Shown piece by piece: positions 1-11,256 of a DNA stretch of 64,000 nucleotides (positions within the stretch are counted from its first letter, which is position 1; each line of letters opens with the position of its first letter). Source of the stretch: Epiperipatus broadwayi (Eukaryota > Onychophora > Udeonychophora > Euonychophora > Peripatidae); contig JAQFVV010006238.1 in assembly GCA_028023455.1 (NCBI GenBank), positions 3,046,572-3,110,571 of the forward strand, written 5' to 3'. Below the pieces are notes generated by a model that saw only the letters and a list, made by a program, of their open reading frames with translations, had not been told where the DNA came from and did not search any database. The translations under genes were made by a program, and so were the position numbers.

Positions 1-630
1 CACAGAATTGAATTGACATTATTATTACTATTATTATTTATCATCATCATATATTTTAACATATAAAACATAAAGTACTATTATTATTTATCATCATCAT
101 ATATTTTAACACATAAAACATTATCTATACTTATACTATACTGATAGCACCAGTTCTTCATGAAGTTAAACAATGTTAGGTTCAGTTTATACTTGATGGT
201 TTATTACCTGAAAATCGTGAGTGTTGTAGGCTAGCAAATTTTAGCCTATCACTTGAGTGCAGCTATAGAAAGATTAGATTCAAATGTTAAAGTGTCTTTG
301 ATTAATTCACAGTCAAATAAAATTTAAAAAAAAAATTTATTCAATTAAAACAAATTTTTATATTCAACCTCCCACTTAAATATTCAAATGTCCTTGAAAA
401 ATTTATAAAAATAAAATCCAACTTATAACTACTTGGCTAAATGTGATAAAAGAATGATAATTGAAACTTATGGATACCGTTTTCAGTAATCCTCTTCCTT
501 TCCCACAATAAAAAAGGCTTATTCAATAAAACTATGGACCAATCTCACACATAATCAGTCTTTCTGGAAAATTATAGGATAAAACTTGGACAGAAATGGG
601 AAAAACACTATGCTTTGAGTGCTGAATCTG
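1..630. other. AT-rich non-coding DNA with a short tandem duplication
   Basis: No coding exon is recognisable. The only structure seen is a two-copy direct duplication of about 44 bp with a 50-bp period (about 26-69 and 76-119), rich in TATTATTATTTATCATC-type sequence. It probably lies in an intron upstream of the first fasciclin-gene exon. Confidence 0.6.
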
Positions 631-635
631 TAGTT

Positions 636-1137
636 TCAAATGGTGATGGTTTGATGATGATGAAATGATGATAGTACTAATGATAATAGTGATGAGAAAG
701 ATGATGGTGATGATGAAGATAGTTATAATAGTGATAGTGCCACTGCTACTAATGATATTGGCAGTGGTGGTGAAAATAAATGATAATGGTGATGGTAAAG
801 ATAGAGGTGGAAGATGGTAATAATGTAGTGTTGATGATGGTAGTGATGATGATAATCATAATGGTGATGTTGTTAATGGTAGTGGTGGTGGTGATGATAA
901 AGATACCTTTGATGTTGGTGATAATGATGATGATAACGGTAGTGTTGATAATGGTGATGGTAGTGTTGATAGTGATGATGGTGATAATGATCTTGATAGT
1001 GATGATGATGAATGGTGAATATTGTATTTGTAGTGATAATGATAGTGATAGATATTGATGATGATGATAATAATGATGATGATAGATATAAATTTGATGG
1101 TGATAGTAATGATGATGATATGTGAAATGATGGTCAC
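636..1137. repeat. Degenerate GATGRT/GATGGT microsatellite tract
   Basis: About 500 bp consist almost only of GATGATGGTGATAATGATG-type triplet units. The open frames in it translate to M/V/I-rich or S/I/H-rich strings, as expected of a triplet repeat, and are not genes. RTE and LINE-B copies in this window end in related GATGAT or GATGT tails. Origin from an expanded retrotransposon tail is therefore possible but unproven. Confidence 0.9.
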
Positions 1138-1763
1138 ATCAAATAATCAAATGATTTATTACTAAGGGGTTCATAAAGAAGCTGCACACTAGAAATGATA
1201 GAGAGATGCAATCCATGAAGCTTGTGTTTCAAACTCTGCTGCCCAGCCATGCTACAGAATTCTATTATAATGATTATCATATTACCAAACATAGTATAAG
1301 AGAAACTGTGTATATATCTGTGGTTAATAAAAGCTACGTGTAATCAATACTGTAATGCTATTTTGAATAAAATATTATTTTTAACCCAAATATTTTAGCA
1401 ATTGTTTGAATAATAAAAACAATAACAATTTTTAATATAATTGACTTTTCTTAATTTGTGACACAATCCCCAAAGATATAATTTATTTAATTATAAAAGC
1501 AATAAGAAACGTAATGCCAAACCGGCTGCTAACCATATGGTAATAATGGCAAGATAATTACAATCTTAGGAATCAACTTTTTTTTAGTGAATAACGAACG
1601 CATAATCAAAAAGAAATATATACATAAATAGGCTAATTTAAACTTTTTTAATCTTTGTTAATTAGATTCATGAGTTTTTAATTAGCCACGTAATATAGAT
1701 TTATGACAAGCTTTTTGAAAGCAGATTTTAAAAAAAAAACTTATTATGACCAGAATAATATTT
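1138..1763. other. Non-coding DNA, nothing recognised
   Basis: AT-rich sequence with no exon-like frame, repeat family or RNA gene that I can support. Confidence 0.5.
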
Positions 1764-2180
1764 CTGTAATGTAATTTCCACTACACTACTCTCACAGAAG
1801 GCAGGGTTTGGTTTATATCCGCTTTTAACAGCATGCATGAGAGTGGTGTAGTGGAAATTACACTACAGAAATGTTATTCATTAAGTGGATAATCTCTAGC
1901 TTAATGAATGACTAATAAAAATTATTAATATACTTTCATTAAGTGGATTGTCTCAAAGTTGTGAGAGTAGTAAGTTTGATGCGTCAATTAAACTGTAGTA
2001 ATTGGTTATCAATATCTATATATATATATATATTAAACAATGATAAATATATGTGTAAGAGATTGTGGTCTGGACCCACTGATGAGTGCTGGTTCAGCAT
2101 AAAATTTATGTCTTGGTAATCATACATCTTATTCCCATGTCTTTGGTCATATGTTTATGGTTACACCACTCCACGAGCTG
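1764..2180. repeat. Interspersed repeat R1 with SINE-like module and hairpin
   Basis: A hairpin formed by the segments near 1768-1800 and 1838-1870 (CTACACTACTCTCA against TGAGAGTGGTGTAG) is followed by a block containing TTAAGTGGATAATCTCTAG. A SINE-like block reading ACTGATGAGTGCTGGTTCAG follows at about 2077-2170. The same modules recur at 42855-43215 in circularly permuted order and, partly, at 27045-27300. The unit therefore probably comes from a tandemly arranged parent of about 340 bp. Element class is unknown. Confidence 0.7.
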
Positions 2181-3860
2181 TTGTGATGTGATGCCATGCA
2201 CTATGGCTTCTCCTTTCTTGGAGTCAGGAATCGTTCAGCCACTGTGCCCAGAGAAACCTGTTAGTCACCTTACAGTTCTTTTCTATTTTCCACCCTAAAT
2301 TTTCCCCATTTTCTTCTCCATCCTGTTTCATCCCATTTCCACAACATTATCATTGTCCACTCTATGGTCTTTATATCTAAATCCCCCTTATCTTTTTCCA
2401 AACCTAGCACAAAAGCAAAGAATTCACTTTCTGTATAATCACTTTGTTTATATTTATTATCCCACAACTTTATTATTTGCACCCTTTCTGCTTGTAAGCA
2501 TTTACCTTCAATTAACAGATGTATAATATTTTCTATGCCGTCCTTGCATAACTTGCAAAATAAATCACCCACATTTCTTCATTTATGTATATATTTCCTT
2601 GTTGCTAATAATCTTATTTTGAGTCTTAAACTACTTTCTTTGCTATTATCATAAATTAATTTGCACCCAATATTCTGTTTACTTCTATATATATATTAAA
2701 CTCTTTTTACTCTCTATACTAGTTCTCCATCTTTCCAACTCCCTATTTTCTATTAATGCATCTATTCTTCTATCCCATTCCTTGCCAGTATAACATTCAA
2801 CAATTCTCCTGACACAATCCCACCCTTTGTATAAGTATACTGACATAAAGTCTTTATCCAAATCTTTTGCATACCATACAACCTTTCTCACTCCTCTTGT
2901 TGCCTGTTTCTTTACTCAAAACCCAATTAAATACTATTTTGGCTATTCTCTTATTATCCCCAAACCGCAAAATTTCATTTTACTTTTTGCATTTCTCATA
3001 TAAAAACTTGACCATCCCATTTCTCCTTGAATTGCCTTGTTTGCTGACCACACATTTGCATCTAATGCGTGTCTTTCTACTTTTTGTATTTTTAAAAAAT
3101 AATCTAACATCCCTTTACTAACACACAACACATCATAACCATAAGTTAACCCTGCTACTGCCTCTTCCTTCCATACAATTCTAGCTACATCATATTTATT
3201 ATATGAAGATGCTGTTAATTTCTTTATCAGTCCCTTTCTTTTCTTCATTTATCAATTTTTTTCCCATTCATCCAAGCAACTGCTCTGATTACTTAAGATG
3301 ATTTCCAAATAGTTATACCTATTTTCCACACTTAACTTTATATCCCCCAATAAAAATTCCTTATCTTCTCTTTTCAGCATTTATTATTATTATTATTGGT
3401 TTTTCTTCAGTAAATTTAATCCCCATCTCTTTATCCATCCTTGCACACATCATCATTCATACTTTTTGTTCACAAAAACCTAATCAGCAAATAAAAGATA
3501 GGATAGTATATACACTCTCTTGTCATCTATTAATGAGATCTCTACCCCTCTTCCTAGTCTTTCTATTGCTCTCTCAATTTCTCTCAAATATAAACAAAAA
3601 CAAAATAGGTGACCAAGGGCATCCTTGCTATAGTTCCACCCCATTTGTAACTCTAAATGATTCTATATTTCCTAAATGATATGTATAGTAATTATTTTCA
3701 TACACTCTTTTAATAAGATCCACTAAATTTCCATTCATTTCCAAATTTACTAAACAGCCATAATTTATTTTTTATTTATTCTATTATATGCCTTCTCTAT
3801 ATCTATCAAGATCATATATAAATATCTACCTGTATTTCTACTCATATCTATAAGTTGTGT
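2178..3860 (-). pseudogene. LINE-B copy 1, 3' portion (RT to C-terminal zinc knuckle), decayed
   Basis: On the minus strand this reads, with many stops and frameshifts, as the 3' half of a non-LTR retrotransposon. It starts with a reverse-transcriptase stretch (ILIDIEKAYNR near 3790; degraded GCPWSP and LLFADQ near 3625 and 3495). A region with open frames at 2943-3248 and 2685-2891 follows. Last comes a knuckle reading CKLCKDGIENIIHLLIEGKC (frame 2270-2572). The C-terminus and tail abut repeat R1 near 2178. It continues upstream at 6853-7191, split by an RTE insertion. CR1/L2/Jockey-like by motif layout; exact clade not determined. Confidence 0.85.
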
Positions 3861-3872
3861 GACTACAAATAT
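3861..3872. repeat. Target-site duplication, left copy (RTE copy A)
   Basis: GACTACAAATAT here is repeated exactly at 6841-6852. The two copies bracket the rearranged RTE element. Confidence 0.85.
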
Positions 3873-6066
3873 CATCATCATCAACCATTATCAATCCACT
3901 GAAGGATGAAGGTTTCTCCAAGTTCAATCCATCTTTTTCGATCTTTAGCTTCTCTTCTCCACATTACCCTGCACACTTTCTTTTTCATCCATCCATCTCA
4001 CATGGTCTCTTTCTGCATCTTTTTCAATGTCTTGGAATCCAGTTTAAAATTTCAATTGTCCATCTATTATCATTTCTTCTAACAATATGTCCAGCCCAAC
4101 TCCACTTGTCTTTTAATTTTTCAATGAGGTCAGTAACACCTGTTTGTTCTCTTACCTATACATTGTGTTTTCGATCTCTTCTTGTTACTCCCAACATGCA
4201 TCTCTCCATACTTCTTTGAGTGGTTTGTAGTCTTTATATTGCTCTTCTATTAAGTGTCCAAGTCTCAGATCCATAAGTAAGAACTGGCAAAACACATTTA
4301 TTAAAAACCTTCCTTTTCAAACACATAGGCATATTTCCTTTTAGCATCAAGTTATTTCTACCAAAAGCACTCCAACCAAGTTTAATTCTATGATTAATTT
4401 CATCCATTATGTTTCCATCTGTATTAATAATCTGACCAAGGTATTTGTAACTGTTAACTTTTCCTAATTCATCATTATCAATCTTTATTTTTATATTTTG
4501 AGCAAATCAATTAAACATTACTTTGGTCTTTTTAACATTTATCTTTAGTCCTACTTTCTTACTTTCATCTGATAACTCCTGCAACATTTCCTGTAACTCT
4601 AAAGCATTATTTGCAAAAACAACTACATAATCTGCAAAATCTAAATGACTTAAATAATATCCATTTACTTTCACTCCTTTAGCTTCCCATTTTAATCCAC
4701 AAAATACTTCTTGCAGCACTGCTGTAAAAAGTTTTGGAGATATGGAGTCACCCTGTCTTGAGATGTTGACTTTTTTATGTAATCTAATTGTTGCTGTTGC
4801 ATTATTATAAATATTCTTTAAAATATGCCAATATCCTGGATCTATATCTTGATGATCCAATGCTTTAATCACTGAAGCAATGTTTATAGAATCAAATGCC
4901 TTTTCATAATCTACAAATCCTAAGCATAATGGCAACTCATATTCATTTGTCCTTTCTATAACTTCTGTCAATACTGGATATGATCTACTATACTAAAACC
5001 ACTTTTAAATCCAGCTTATTCTCTTGGTTGGTGGAAGTCCAGTGTTCTCTGTAGACGAGTTGTAATTATCTTAGTAAAAATTTCGTATAAAACTGATAAA
5101 AGACTGATAGGTCTGTAATTTCTAATATCTTCTTTATCACCTTATTTAAATATTAATATTAATACTGCATTCTTCCAATCATCTGATCTATCTTCATCAT
5201 TTAGACATTTGGAATATAACTTTGCTAAAAAAAATTATATTTCTTTACCTGCTTCTTTTAATATATCAATTATAATTCCATCATTACCGGGAGCCTTCAC
5301 TTTCTTCATAAATTTAATTGCATATCTCACTTACTCATTCAAAATTCTGGGCAATTCAGAAGATATAGTAGATATAGGAGATACTTGTTCTTTATTATTA
5401 TATAATTCTTGATAGAAGTCTTCTACACATTTCATGATATCATCTCTCTGTTTAGTAATAATGCCAACCTTTTTTTCTTATTTGCAGATATAAATTTCCT
5501 ACCAATACCAAAATGTTGTTTTACACTCTTTAGACTTTTATTCTCTTCTACAGCTTTCCTTGCTAGTTCACAATTATACTTTCTTATATCATTTTCAACT
5601 CTTTTCTGCACCATTTTACAAAATTCGAGATATTAAATCTTTTTTAATGCATCATTGTTGTATATCCTCATATTCCTTCTTTTCTTCATAAATTCTCTAG
5701 TCTCAGTAGAAATTTCATTAGTCAATTGCTGCTTTTTTTCTACCAGCTATCTTTGTTGCAGTTTTTAAAAGTGTATCAGTTATTTTCCTGTTAATGTCAT
5801 TCAAATCTGAATCATGTTCAAAATCTACTAATACTTGAAACCGATTTGTAAGTTCTAATTTAAATTCATTAGAATGTTTCTGACAATTAGGAATATCAAC
5901 TCTAAATATTGGTTGTCTTAATAATTTTTATCTTTCTAGTTTTGCATTAACATGTATCTTACCTCTTACTAATCGATGATCACTTCCTGTGTTAAATTTA
6001 TTAAGAACATTACAATCTTGAAATATGCATTTTCTGTTAGTCAAAATATAATCCAGTTCTGCTGTA
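3873..6066 (-). pseudogene. RTE copy A reverse-transcriptase segment
   Basis: The minus strand carries the RTE reverse transcriptase with several stops and frameshifts. The best frame (4507-4971, 154 aa) contains FVDYEKAFDSINIASVIKAL, a degraded RQGDSISPKLF and LDFADYVVVFANN, in which the second Asp of the FADD motif is replaced by Tyr. Downstream, the C-terminal WAGHI and RRRW-type segments are recognisable down to about 3890. Not functional. Confidence 0.85.
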
Positions 6067-6840
6067 AGAATATTTTTCCAATATATACAATGATGACAGA
6101 CAAAAATAAATCATGGCCCTTATTCCTAGGAAGCTGTAAAGTCACCAACCAAGGCAGCGGTTGGTGGCCGAAGGCGGAGGGTGCTAAGAATCCCTTGATT
6201 GTGGACTCAGGCTTCCATTTGATGATGACTTTTTACTTAGGTACTTACAACTGAAGATCACTTTCAAATGAAGGAAGATTGCAAGAGTTAGAAGAAGAAC
6301 TGTCTTATATTAAATGGGACATTATTGGACTTTGTGAAGTTAGAAGAAAAGGTGCAGAAACAATTGATTTAAAAAGTGGACATGTACTCTACTATAAAGG
6401 CACAAATATTGGAAATACAAGTGGAGTAGTATTCATTATAAATAAAAAATGGAAAAATAACATTGTGGAGATTGATGGTGTATCAGACAGAGTGGCAAGA
6501 TTAGTTTTACAACTTAATAGCAGATACCAAATGCAGCTAATTCAGGTTTATGCCCCAACAAGTTCTCATAGTGATGAAATAGTAGAATATTTTTATATGG
6601 ATGTACAAAAGGCTTTTGATCAGAGTAAACAACATTTTAAAATTGTTATGGGAGACTTTCATGCTAGAATTGGTAAACAAATGAAAGACGAAAATGCTGT
6701 AGGTAATTTTGGTTATGGTAATAGAAATGAGAGAGGACATTGACTTGTGGAGTTTGCAGAAAAAGAAAAACTTCATATTATGAATTCTTTTTTTGAGAAA
6801 AATGTTAAAAAGAAATGGACATGGAAGCATCCAAATGAAG
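6067..6840 (+). pseudogene. RTE copy A apurinic endonuclease segment (inverted)
   Basis: Frame 6279-6743 (154 aa) reads as the AP-like endonuclease of an RTE LINE. It has GLCEVRRKGAETIDLKSGH with the catalytic Glu, the VYAPTSS motif, and GDFHARIG where the intact copy has GDFNARIG, followed by a Gly/Asn/Arg-rich NERGH segment. A TAA-type stop precedes EVRRK at about 6253 and a TGA interrupts after NERGH. The frame continues to about 6840 with a WTWKHPNE segment. It runs opposite to its own reverse-transcriptase half. Confidence 0.85.
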
Positions 6841-6852
6841 GACTACAAATAT
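6841..6852. repeat. Target-site duplication, right copy (RTE copy A)
   Basis: Exact repeat of GACTACAAATAT at 3861-3872. Confidence 0.85.
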
Positions 6853-7191
6853 ACTATCTCCTATATATACCTATACAATATATAAATCTCCTTGCATTTC
6901 TCCCACTATATTATTTTTTCCATCCATTTTCACTCTTCCAGCCATATATGTAAAAACTTTATATACCCTGGTGTTATTACTATCAGTCTATAATTGTTTA
7001 TCTTTCTATGGTCCTTACCCTTTCCTTTAAATAATAGCCATACTCTTGTATTATTCCAGATATCTGGAAATTCTGTCCTTTGGGTCATTTTATTAGAACC
7101 TATTTTCCAACTCTGCTGCCCATCCATCTAAATCTCTAGCCTTTCCTCTTTTCAATTTCTTCCCTTCTCATTCAATTCATTTTCTGTAAAA
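6853..7191 (-). pseudogene. LINE-B copy 1, upstream reverse-transcriptase portion
   Basis: Minus-strand frame 6930-7127 reads PDIWNNTRVWLLFKGKGKD followed by INNYRLIVITPGYIKF. This is the conserved 'W...LL.KGKG....NYRPI.L' block at the start of a LINE reverse transcriptase. Removing the RTE insertion and one duplication copy makes the frame continue into FVVTQLIDMSRNTG at about 3860. This portion is therefore the upstream half of the copy at 2178-3860. It is 5'-truncated near 7191, where the 3' end of another copy begins. Confidence 0.85.
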
Positions 7192-7956
7192 CTTTGATGT
7201 CATGTGATGCGCTGTGACTTCTCCTTAAATGGAGTCAGGAATCTCTCAGCAACTACGCCCAAAGAAACCTGTTAGCCACTTTACCTTCCATTCACCACTC
7301 TAAATTTTCCCATATTCTGCTCCATCCCATTTCCACAACATAATCTTTGTCAACTCTATGGCCTTTATATCTAAATCCCCTTATCTTTTCCCAAACCTAG
7401 CATAAAAACCAATAATCCACTTTCTGTATAATCACTTTTTTCATATTTATTTTTCCATAACTTCATTATTTGTAGCCTTTCTGTTTCAAGCATTTACATT
7501 CAATTAACAGATGCCTAATATTTTCTATTCCTTCCTTACACAATTTACAGACTAAATCACTCGTATTTTCCCATTTATATGTATATTCTCTTGTTGCTAA
7601 AGATCCTGTTCGAGCCTTAAACAATAAACTACTTTCCTTACTTATTATTATACATTAATTTGCACCTAATATTCTGTTTAATTCTATATATATTTAAACT
7701 TTTTTTACTCTCCATACTAGTTCTCCATCTCTCTAACTCCCTATTCTTTATTAATGAATCTATTCTTTTATCCCATTTCTTACCACTATAACATTCAACA
7801 ATCCTCCTAACACATTCACCCCATCTTTTATACAAGTATACTGATATAAATTCTTTATCCAAATCTTTTGCATACCATGTTACCTTTTTCACCCATCTTG
7901 TTGCCTGCCCTTTACTCACAATCCAATTAAATTCTATATTATTTTCATAATATAAA
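7192..7956 (-). mobile_element. LINE-B copy 2, 5'-truncated
   Basis: The 3'-terminal 0.76 kb of LINE-B. Minus-strand frame 7638-7919 reads KDLDKEFISVYLYKRWGECV and RELERWRTSMESKKSLNIYR; the region near 7500-7600 holds the degraded knuckle. It ends in a TGATGTCATGTGATGC-like tail at 7192 and abuts copy 3 at about 7957. Confidence 0.85.
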
Positions 7957-8699
7957 CTTTGATGTGATGCACTGTGACTTCTCCTTATTAAATGGAGTTA
8001 GGAATCTCTCAGCAACTTTGCCCAGAGAAACCTGTTAGCCACTTTATCTTCCATTCCCCACTCTAAATTTTCCCATATTCTGCTCCATCCCATTTCCACA
8101 ACATAATCTTTGTCAATTCTATAGCCTTTATCTCTAAATCCCCCTTATCTTTTCCCAAACCCAGCATAAAAACCAATAATCCACTTTCTGTATAATCACT
8201 TTTTTCATATTTATTTTTCCATAATTTTATTATTTGTACCCTTTCTGTTTTCAAGCGTTTACATTCAATTAACAAATACCTAATATTTTCTATTTCTTCC
8301 TTACACAATTTACTGACTAAATCACCTATATTTTTTTCATTTACATGTATATTCTCTTGTTGCTAAACATCCCGTTCTAGCCTTAAACAATAAACTACTT
8401 TCTTTACTGTTATCGTATATTAACCCGCACCTAATATTCTGTTTACTTCTATATATATTTAAACTCTTTTTACTCTCCATACTGGTTCTCCATCTCTCTA
8501 ACTCCCTATTCTTTATTAATAAATCTATTCTTTTATCCCATTCCTTACCACTAAAACACTCAACAATCCTCCTAACACAATCATCCCATCTTTTATACAA
8601 GTATACTGATATAAATTTTTTATACAAGTATACTGATATAAATTCTTTATCCAAATCTTTTGCACACAGCATTACCTTTCTCATCCATCGTGTTACCTG
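7957..8699 (-). mobile_element. LINE-B copy 3, 5'-truncated
   Basis: Another 3'-terminal fragment of about 0.74 kb on the minus strand. It has two open frames: 8337-8684, with an internal duplication KKFISVYLYKKFISVYLYKR, and 8063-8308, with CKEEIENIRYLLIECKRL, the zinc-knuckle region. The 3' tail is at about 7957-7970. Confidence 0.85.
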
Positions 8700-8905
8700 C
8701 TCTTTGATGTGATGTGATGTACTGTGGCTTCTCCTTAAACGAAGTCAAGAATATCTCAGCAATTAGGCCCAGATAAACCTGTTAGACACTTTATTTTCCA
8801 ATCCCCACTCTAAATTTTCCCATATTCTGCTCCATCCCATTTCCACAACATAATCTTTGTCAACTCTATAGCCTTTATATCTAAATCCCTCTTATATTTC
8901 CATAA
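8700..8905 (-). mobile_element. LINE-B copy 4, 3' end only
   Basis: About 200 bp matching the 3' end of copies 2 and 3. It begins with the GATGTGATGTGATGT tail, followed by CTGTGGCTTCTCCTTAAAC and the CCCCACTCTAAATTTTCC block. It is 5'-truncated at about 8905 near CCTCTTATATTTCC. Confidence 0.85.
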
Positions 8906-9170
8906 TGTATAACCTCTCATGCCATCTAGTGTCCACTAACTCAATCTTTTTTAACTCTTTAATTATTATTGTCTGTTAATCAATATTTAATACTACGAAT
9001 TAAATGTCACAAATAAATCATTTATAGAAAAATAGGTAATTACAAGTTTAAAGATGTGTATATCTATATTTTTACTGATGGCTGCAATGAAATATCATAC
9101 ACATACATCTACATATGTATTATTTTTTAAATATTTTGACAGTAATTAGATATAATTTATTTTATTTTAG
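8906..9170. other. Intron end upstream of the EMI exon
   Basis: AT-rich sequence ending in a pyrimidine-rich acceptor, TTTATTTTAG, at 9161-9170. Confidence 0.6.
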
Positions 9171-9235
9171 AACAGTTAGATATGAATGCTGTGCGGGATT
9201 TTCTCACCTTAAAGGTGAACCTGGATGTGCTAGCA
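9171..9235 (+). CDS. Fasciclin-domain matrix protein (TGFBI/periostin-like), exon with end of EMI domain
   Basis: A 65-bp exon bounded by TTTATTTTAG and a GTAAGT donor at 9236. It starts with one base that completes a codon and ends in phase 1. It encodes TVRYECCAGFSHLKGEPGCAS. The spacing YECC-G-G-GC matches the end of the EMI domain of vertebrate TGFBI and periostin, which lies directly before FAS1-1. EMI domains are cysteine-rich modules of extracellular matrix proteins. The exon joins in phase to 33257. The earlier EMI exon or exons and the signal peptide are not recognisable in the preceding 9 kb and probably lie upstream. The assignment rests on the short motif plus in-phase continuity with unmistakable FAS1 exons. 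Confidence 0.85.
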
Positions 9236-10539
9236 GTAAGTATTTTGACTTTCAGTTAGTTAGTGTTTAATTTTTTATTTATAAGCATTCTAATTCATTA
9301 TAGTACAAATAAAATATCATTAATCAAAAAATATATTATTCAAAAACTTCTGTTATTCAACAAAAATTTGAAAGATGATGTTTAACCTTTTACAAAAAAT
9401 AAATTAGTTTATATATTCATTTACAAACAAAATTAAAGGAAAAATTTAATAAAACGTCTATAAATTAATAACTTTAATTGCAGTGAACTGCTTGTTAATG
9501 TTTTATTTTAGCAAAATTTGTATTTGCGGGAATAAAAGATCATCAACATTCATTATAATATGTAGACTATATGAGCACAGAGTTTTACACTACCCATCGC
9601 TCTCCATTCTATCTCATAACACTGATACCCTTGAATACATATATGTCGAAAAGATAAATAATCACCAATATTCGTATTTCATGCTAAACCAGCAATCATC
9701 AGTTGGTCCAAATTATCATCTCCACACATATATGCAACAAGTGGTCAGATATATATTAAAAAGTCAATTTTCATACTTTAATGGACATACTTCAATCCAC
9801 TCCACACTCCAACTTTCCAACCATCCATCCAATTGAAAATCTGATGATGGAATGCTCAAAGTCCACCCTGAGGCCAAGATTCTCCTTATATCCATGTTGA
9901 CCTAAAGACAGTCTGACCCCTCATGTACAAGACATAATCCATTAAATACATATACAAGGGATGGGCAGACAACTCTACCAAAAAAAGCTTTGAACCAGAG
10001 GTTTTTTTTAGATTAAACTGTGTTTCATTTGTATAAGTTGACTGACCCAGACGAAAAAGAAAAGCACCACAGATGAATATTTTTGCTATTTATTTTAATA
10101 TTTTTGAATTATGGGTGGCAATAATACATTATAATGTATTTTAATTTTTTTTAAATTTATTTAAAACTTATTTTATCAACGCTCATCCAAGATTTTACCA
10201 TTGTTGTGGTTGAAATAACAATCGGCTACAGGTCCGTTTAATGGTGGAAGTAAGATAACATAAAAACCTTGTTTTATCTAGAATATCTAAAAAGCTTATT
10301 ATGCTTTTGTGTACATATATATATAGTGAAATGATATTCCATATTAAAACAATGTATTTTGTGTATGTGTGCATTAAGGCATATATTTAAAAAAGAATAT
10401 TATTTAAATAAAATTATATAATATATACGGCAAATCAGCTGTATTTAAAGATTTTTTTGTTTTGCAGTTGTGATATTTAAAATATGTTATGAGTATTTTG
10501 TTTAAATAAAATACAAAATTGCAATTTAACTGCACAGAT
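9236..10539. other. Intron sequence, nothing recognised
   Basis: Start of the 24-kb intron. The open frame at 9483-9836 (117 aa) has no domain, splice context or compositional support and I do not call it. Confidence 0.55.
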
Positions 10540-10760
10540 GATGTGGGGTGATGCATTGTGACTTCTTCTTATATGGAATCAGGAATCTCTCAGCCACTAT
10601 GTCCAGAGAAACCTGTTAGCCACTTTAACTTCCCTTTCCTTTCCCCACCCTAAGTTTTCCCATATTTCTTCTCTATCCTGCTCCATCTTTCCACAACATA
10701 AACAAACCACCACACTAGCACAGATTAAACAAGATTGTAAGGAGACTCTATTTATAATTT
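10540..10760 (-). mobile_element. LINE-B copy 5, 3' end fragment
   Basis: Matches the 3' end of LINE-B: GGAATCTCTCAGCCACTAT, AGAAACCTGTTAGCCACTTT and CATAACATAA-like blocks, with a degenerate GATGTGGGGTGATG tail at about 10540. Only about 200 bp remain. Confidence 0.8.
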
Positions 10761-11245
10761 TATGAAAATGGCCTGTTCTTTTAAAAGCCAATTTTTGCTA
10801 AAACAAAAAAAAAGAATCGATTTATTATAATTTTGTTAATTAACGTAAAAAAAACTGTTGATGATTATTTGTTAGTAAATATTTAATTAGAAGCTAGAAA
10901 ATAATCTGTTGCTGTTAAAGCATGTTAACAAGGGCAACATTCTTGGAAATACAAATTTATTCCTGTATAAAGAAGGTTGGTTTGTAAAATTTTTCATCAT
11001 GATTGGATGACTTTGTTATGGTTCCATTCCGAAAAATCAATTGCAGACATCAAAAACAGTTAGTTTCAACCTATCTCTTGATCGAGTTAGTAATGTGAAT
11101 ATTTTTCAAAAAAACCCTGATCGAGTTAATTAATACAATTGTTGTTTAAAACTATTATTTGATGCTATAAATGTATATCTTTAAAACATTTACACCATAG
11201 TACTATAACACTGATTATCATCAAAATTTTTACCTTACTGGAAAC
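10761..11245. other. Intron sequence, nothing recognised
   Basis: AT-rich; no repeat family identified. Confidence 0.5.
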
Positions 11246-11256
11246 AGATACTGGTA
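11246..11256. repeat. Flanking duplication of compound FBR element, left
   Basis: AGATACTGGTA here pairs with AGATACTGATA at 12779-12789: 11 bp with one mismatch. Confidence 0.7.

Larger units (their letters stand above)
3873..6840 (-). mobile_element. RTE-clade LINE copy A with 5' inversion
   Basis: A single RTE insertion about 3 kb long, flanked by a 12-bp duplication and lying inside LINE-B copy 1. Its reverse-transcriptase half (3873-6066) is on the minus strand and its endonuclease half (6067-6840) on the plus strand. The two halves together match the intact copy at 34763-38059 without detectable loss at the break. In that copy the endonuclease ending AATGAAGG is followed directly by TACAGCAGA, the first bases of the reverse-transcriptase half here. 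The 3' tail is an ATCATCATC tract on the + strand. This is the layout known as twin priming in L1 elements. Confidence 0.9.

Noticed and set aside
780-1137. Open frames of 92-93 aa on both strands
   Set aside because: Translations of the GATGRT microsatellite; composition is almost only M/V/I or S/I/H.
1-9170. Upstream EMI exon or signal-peptide exon of the fasciclin gene
   Set aside because: I looked for a Cys-rich, splice-bounded frame in compatible phase and found none that I could support; it probably lies before the window.
9483-9836. 117-aa open frame in the first large intron
   Set aside because: No domain, no splice-site context and no codon bias; AT-rich chance frame.
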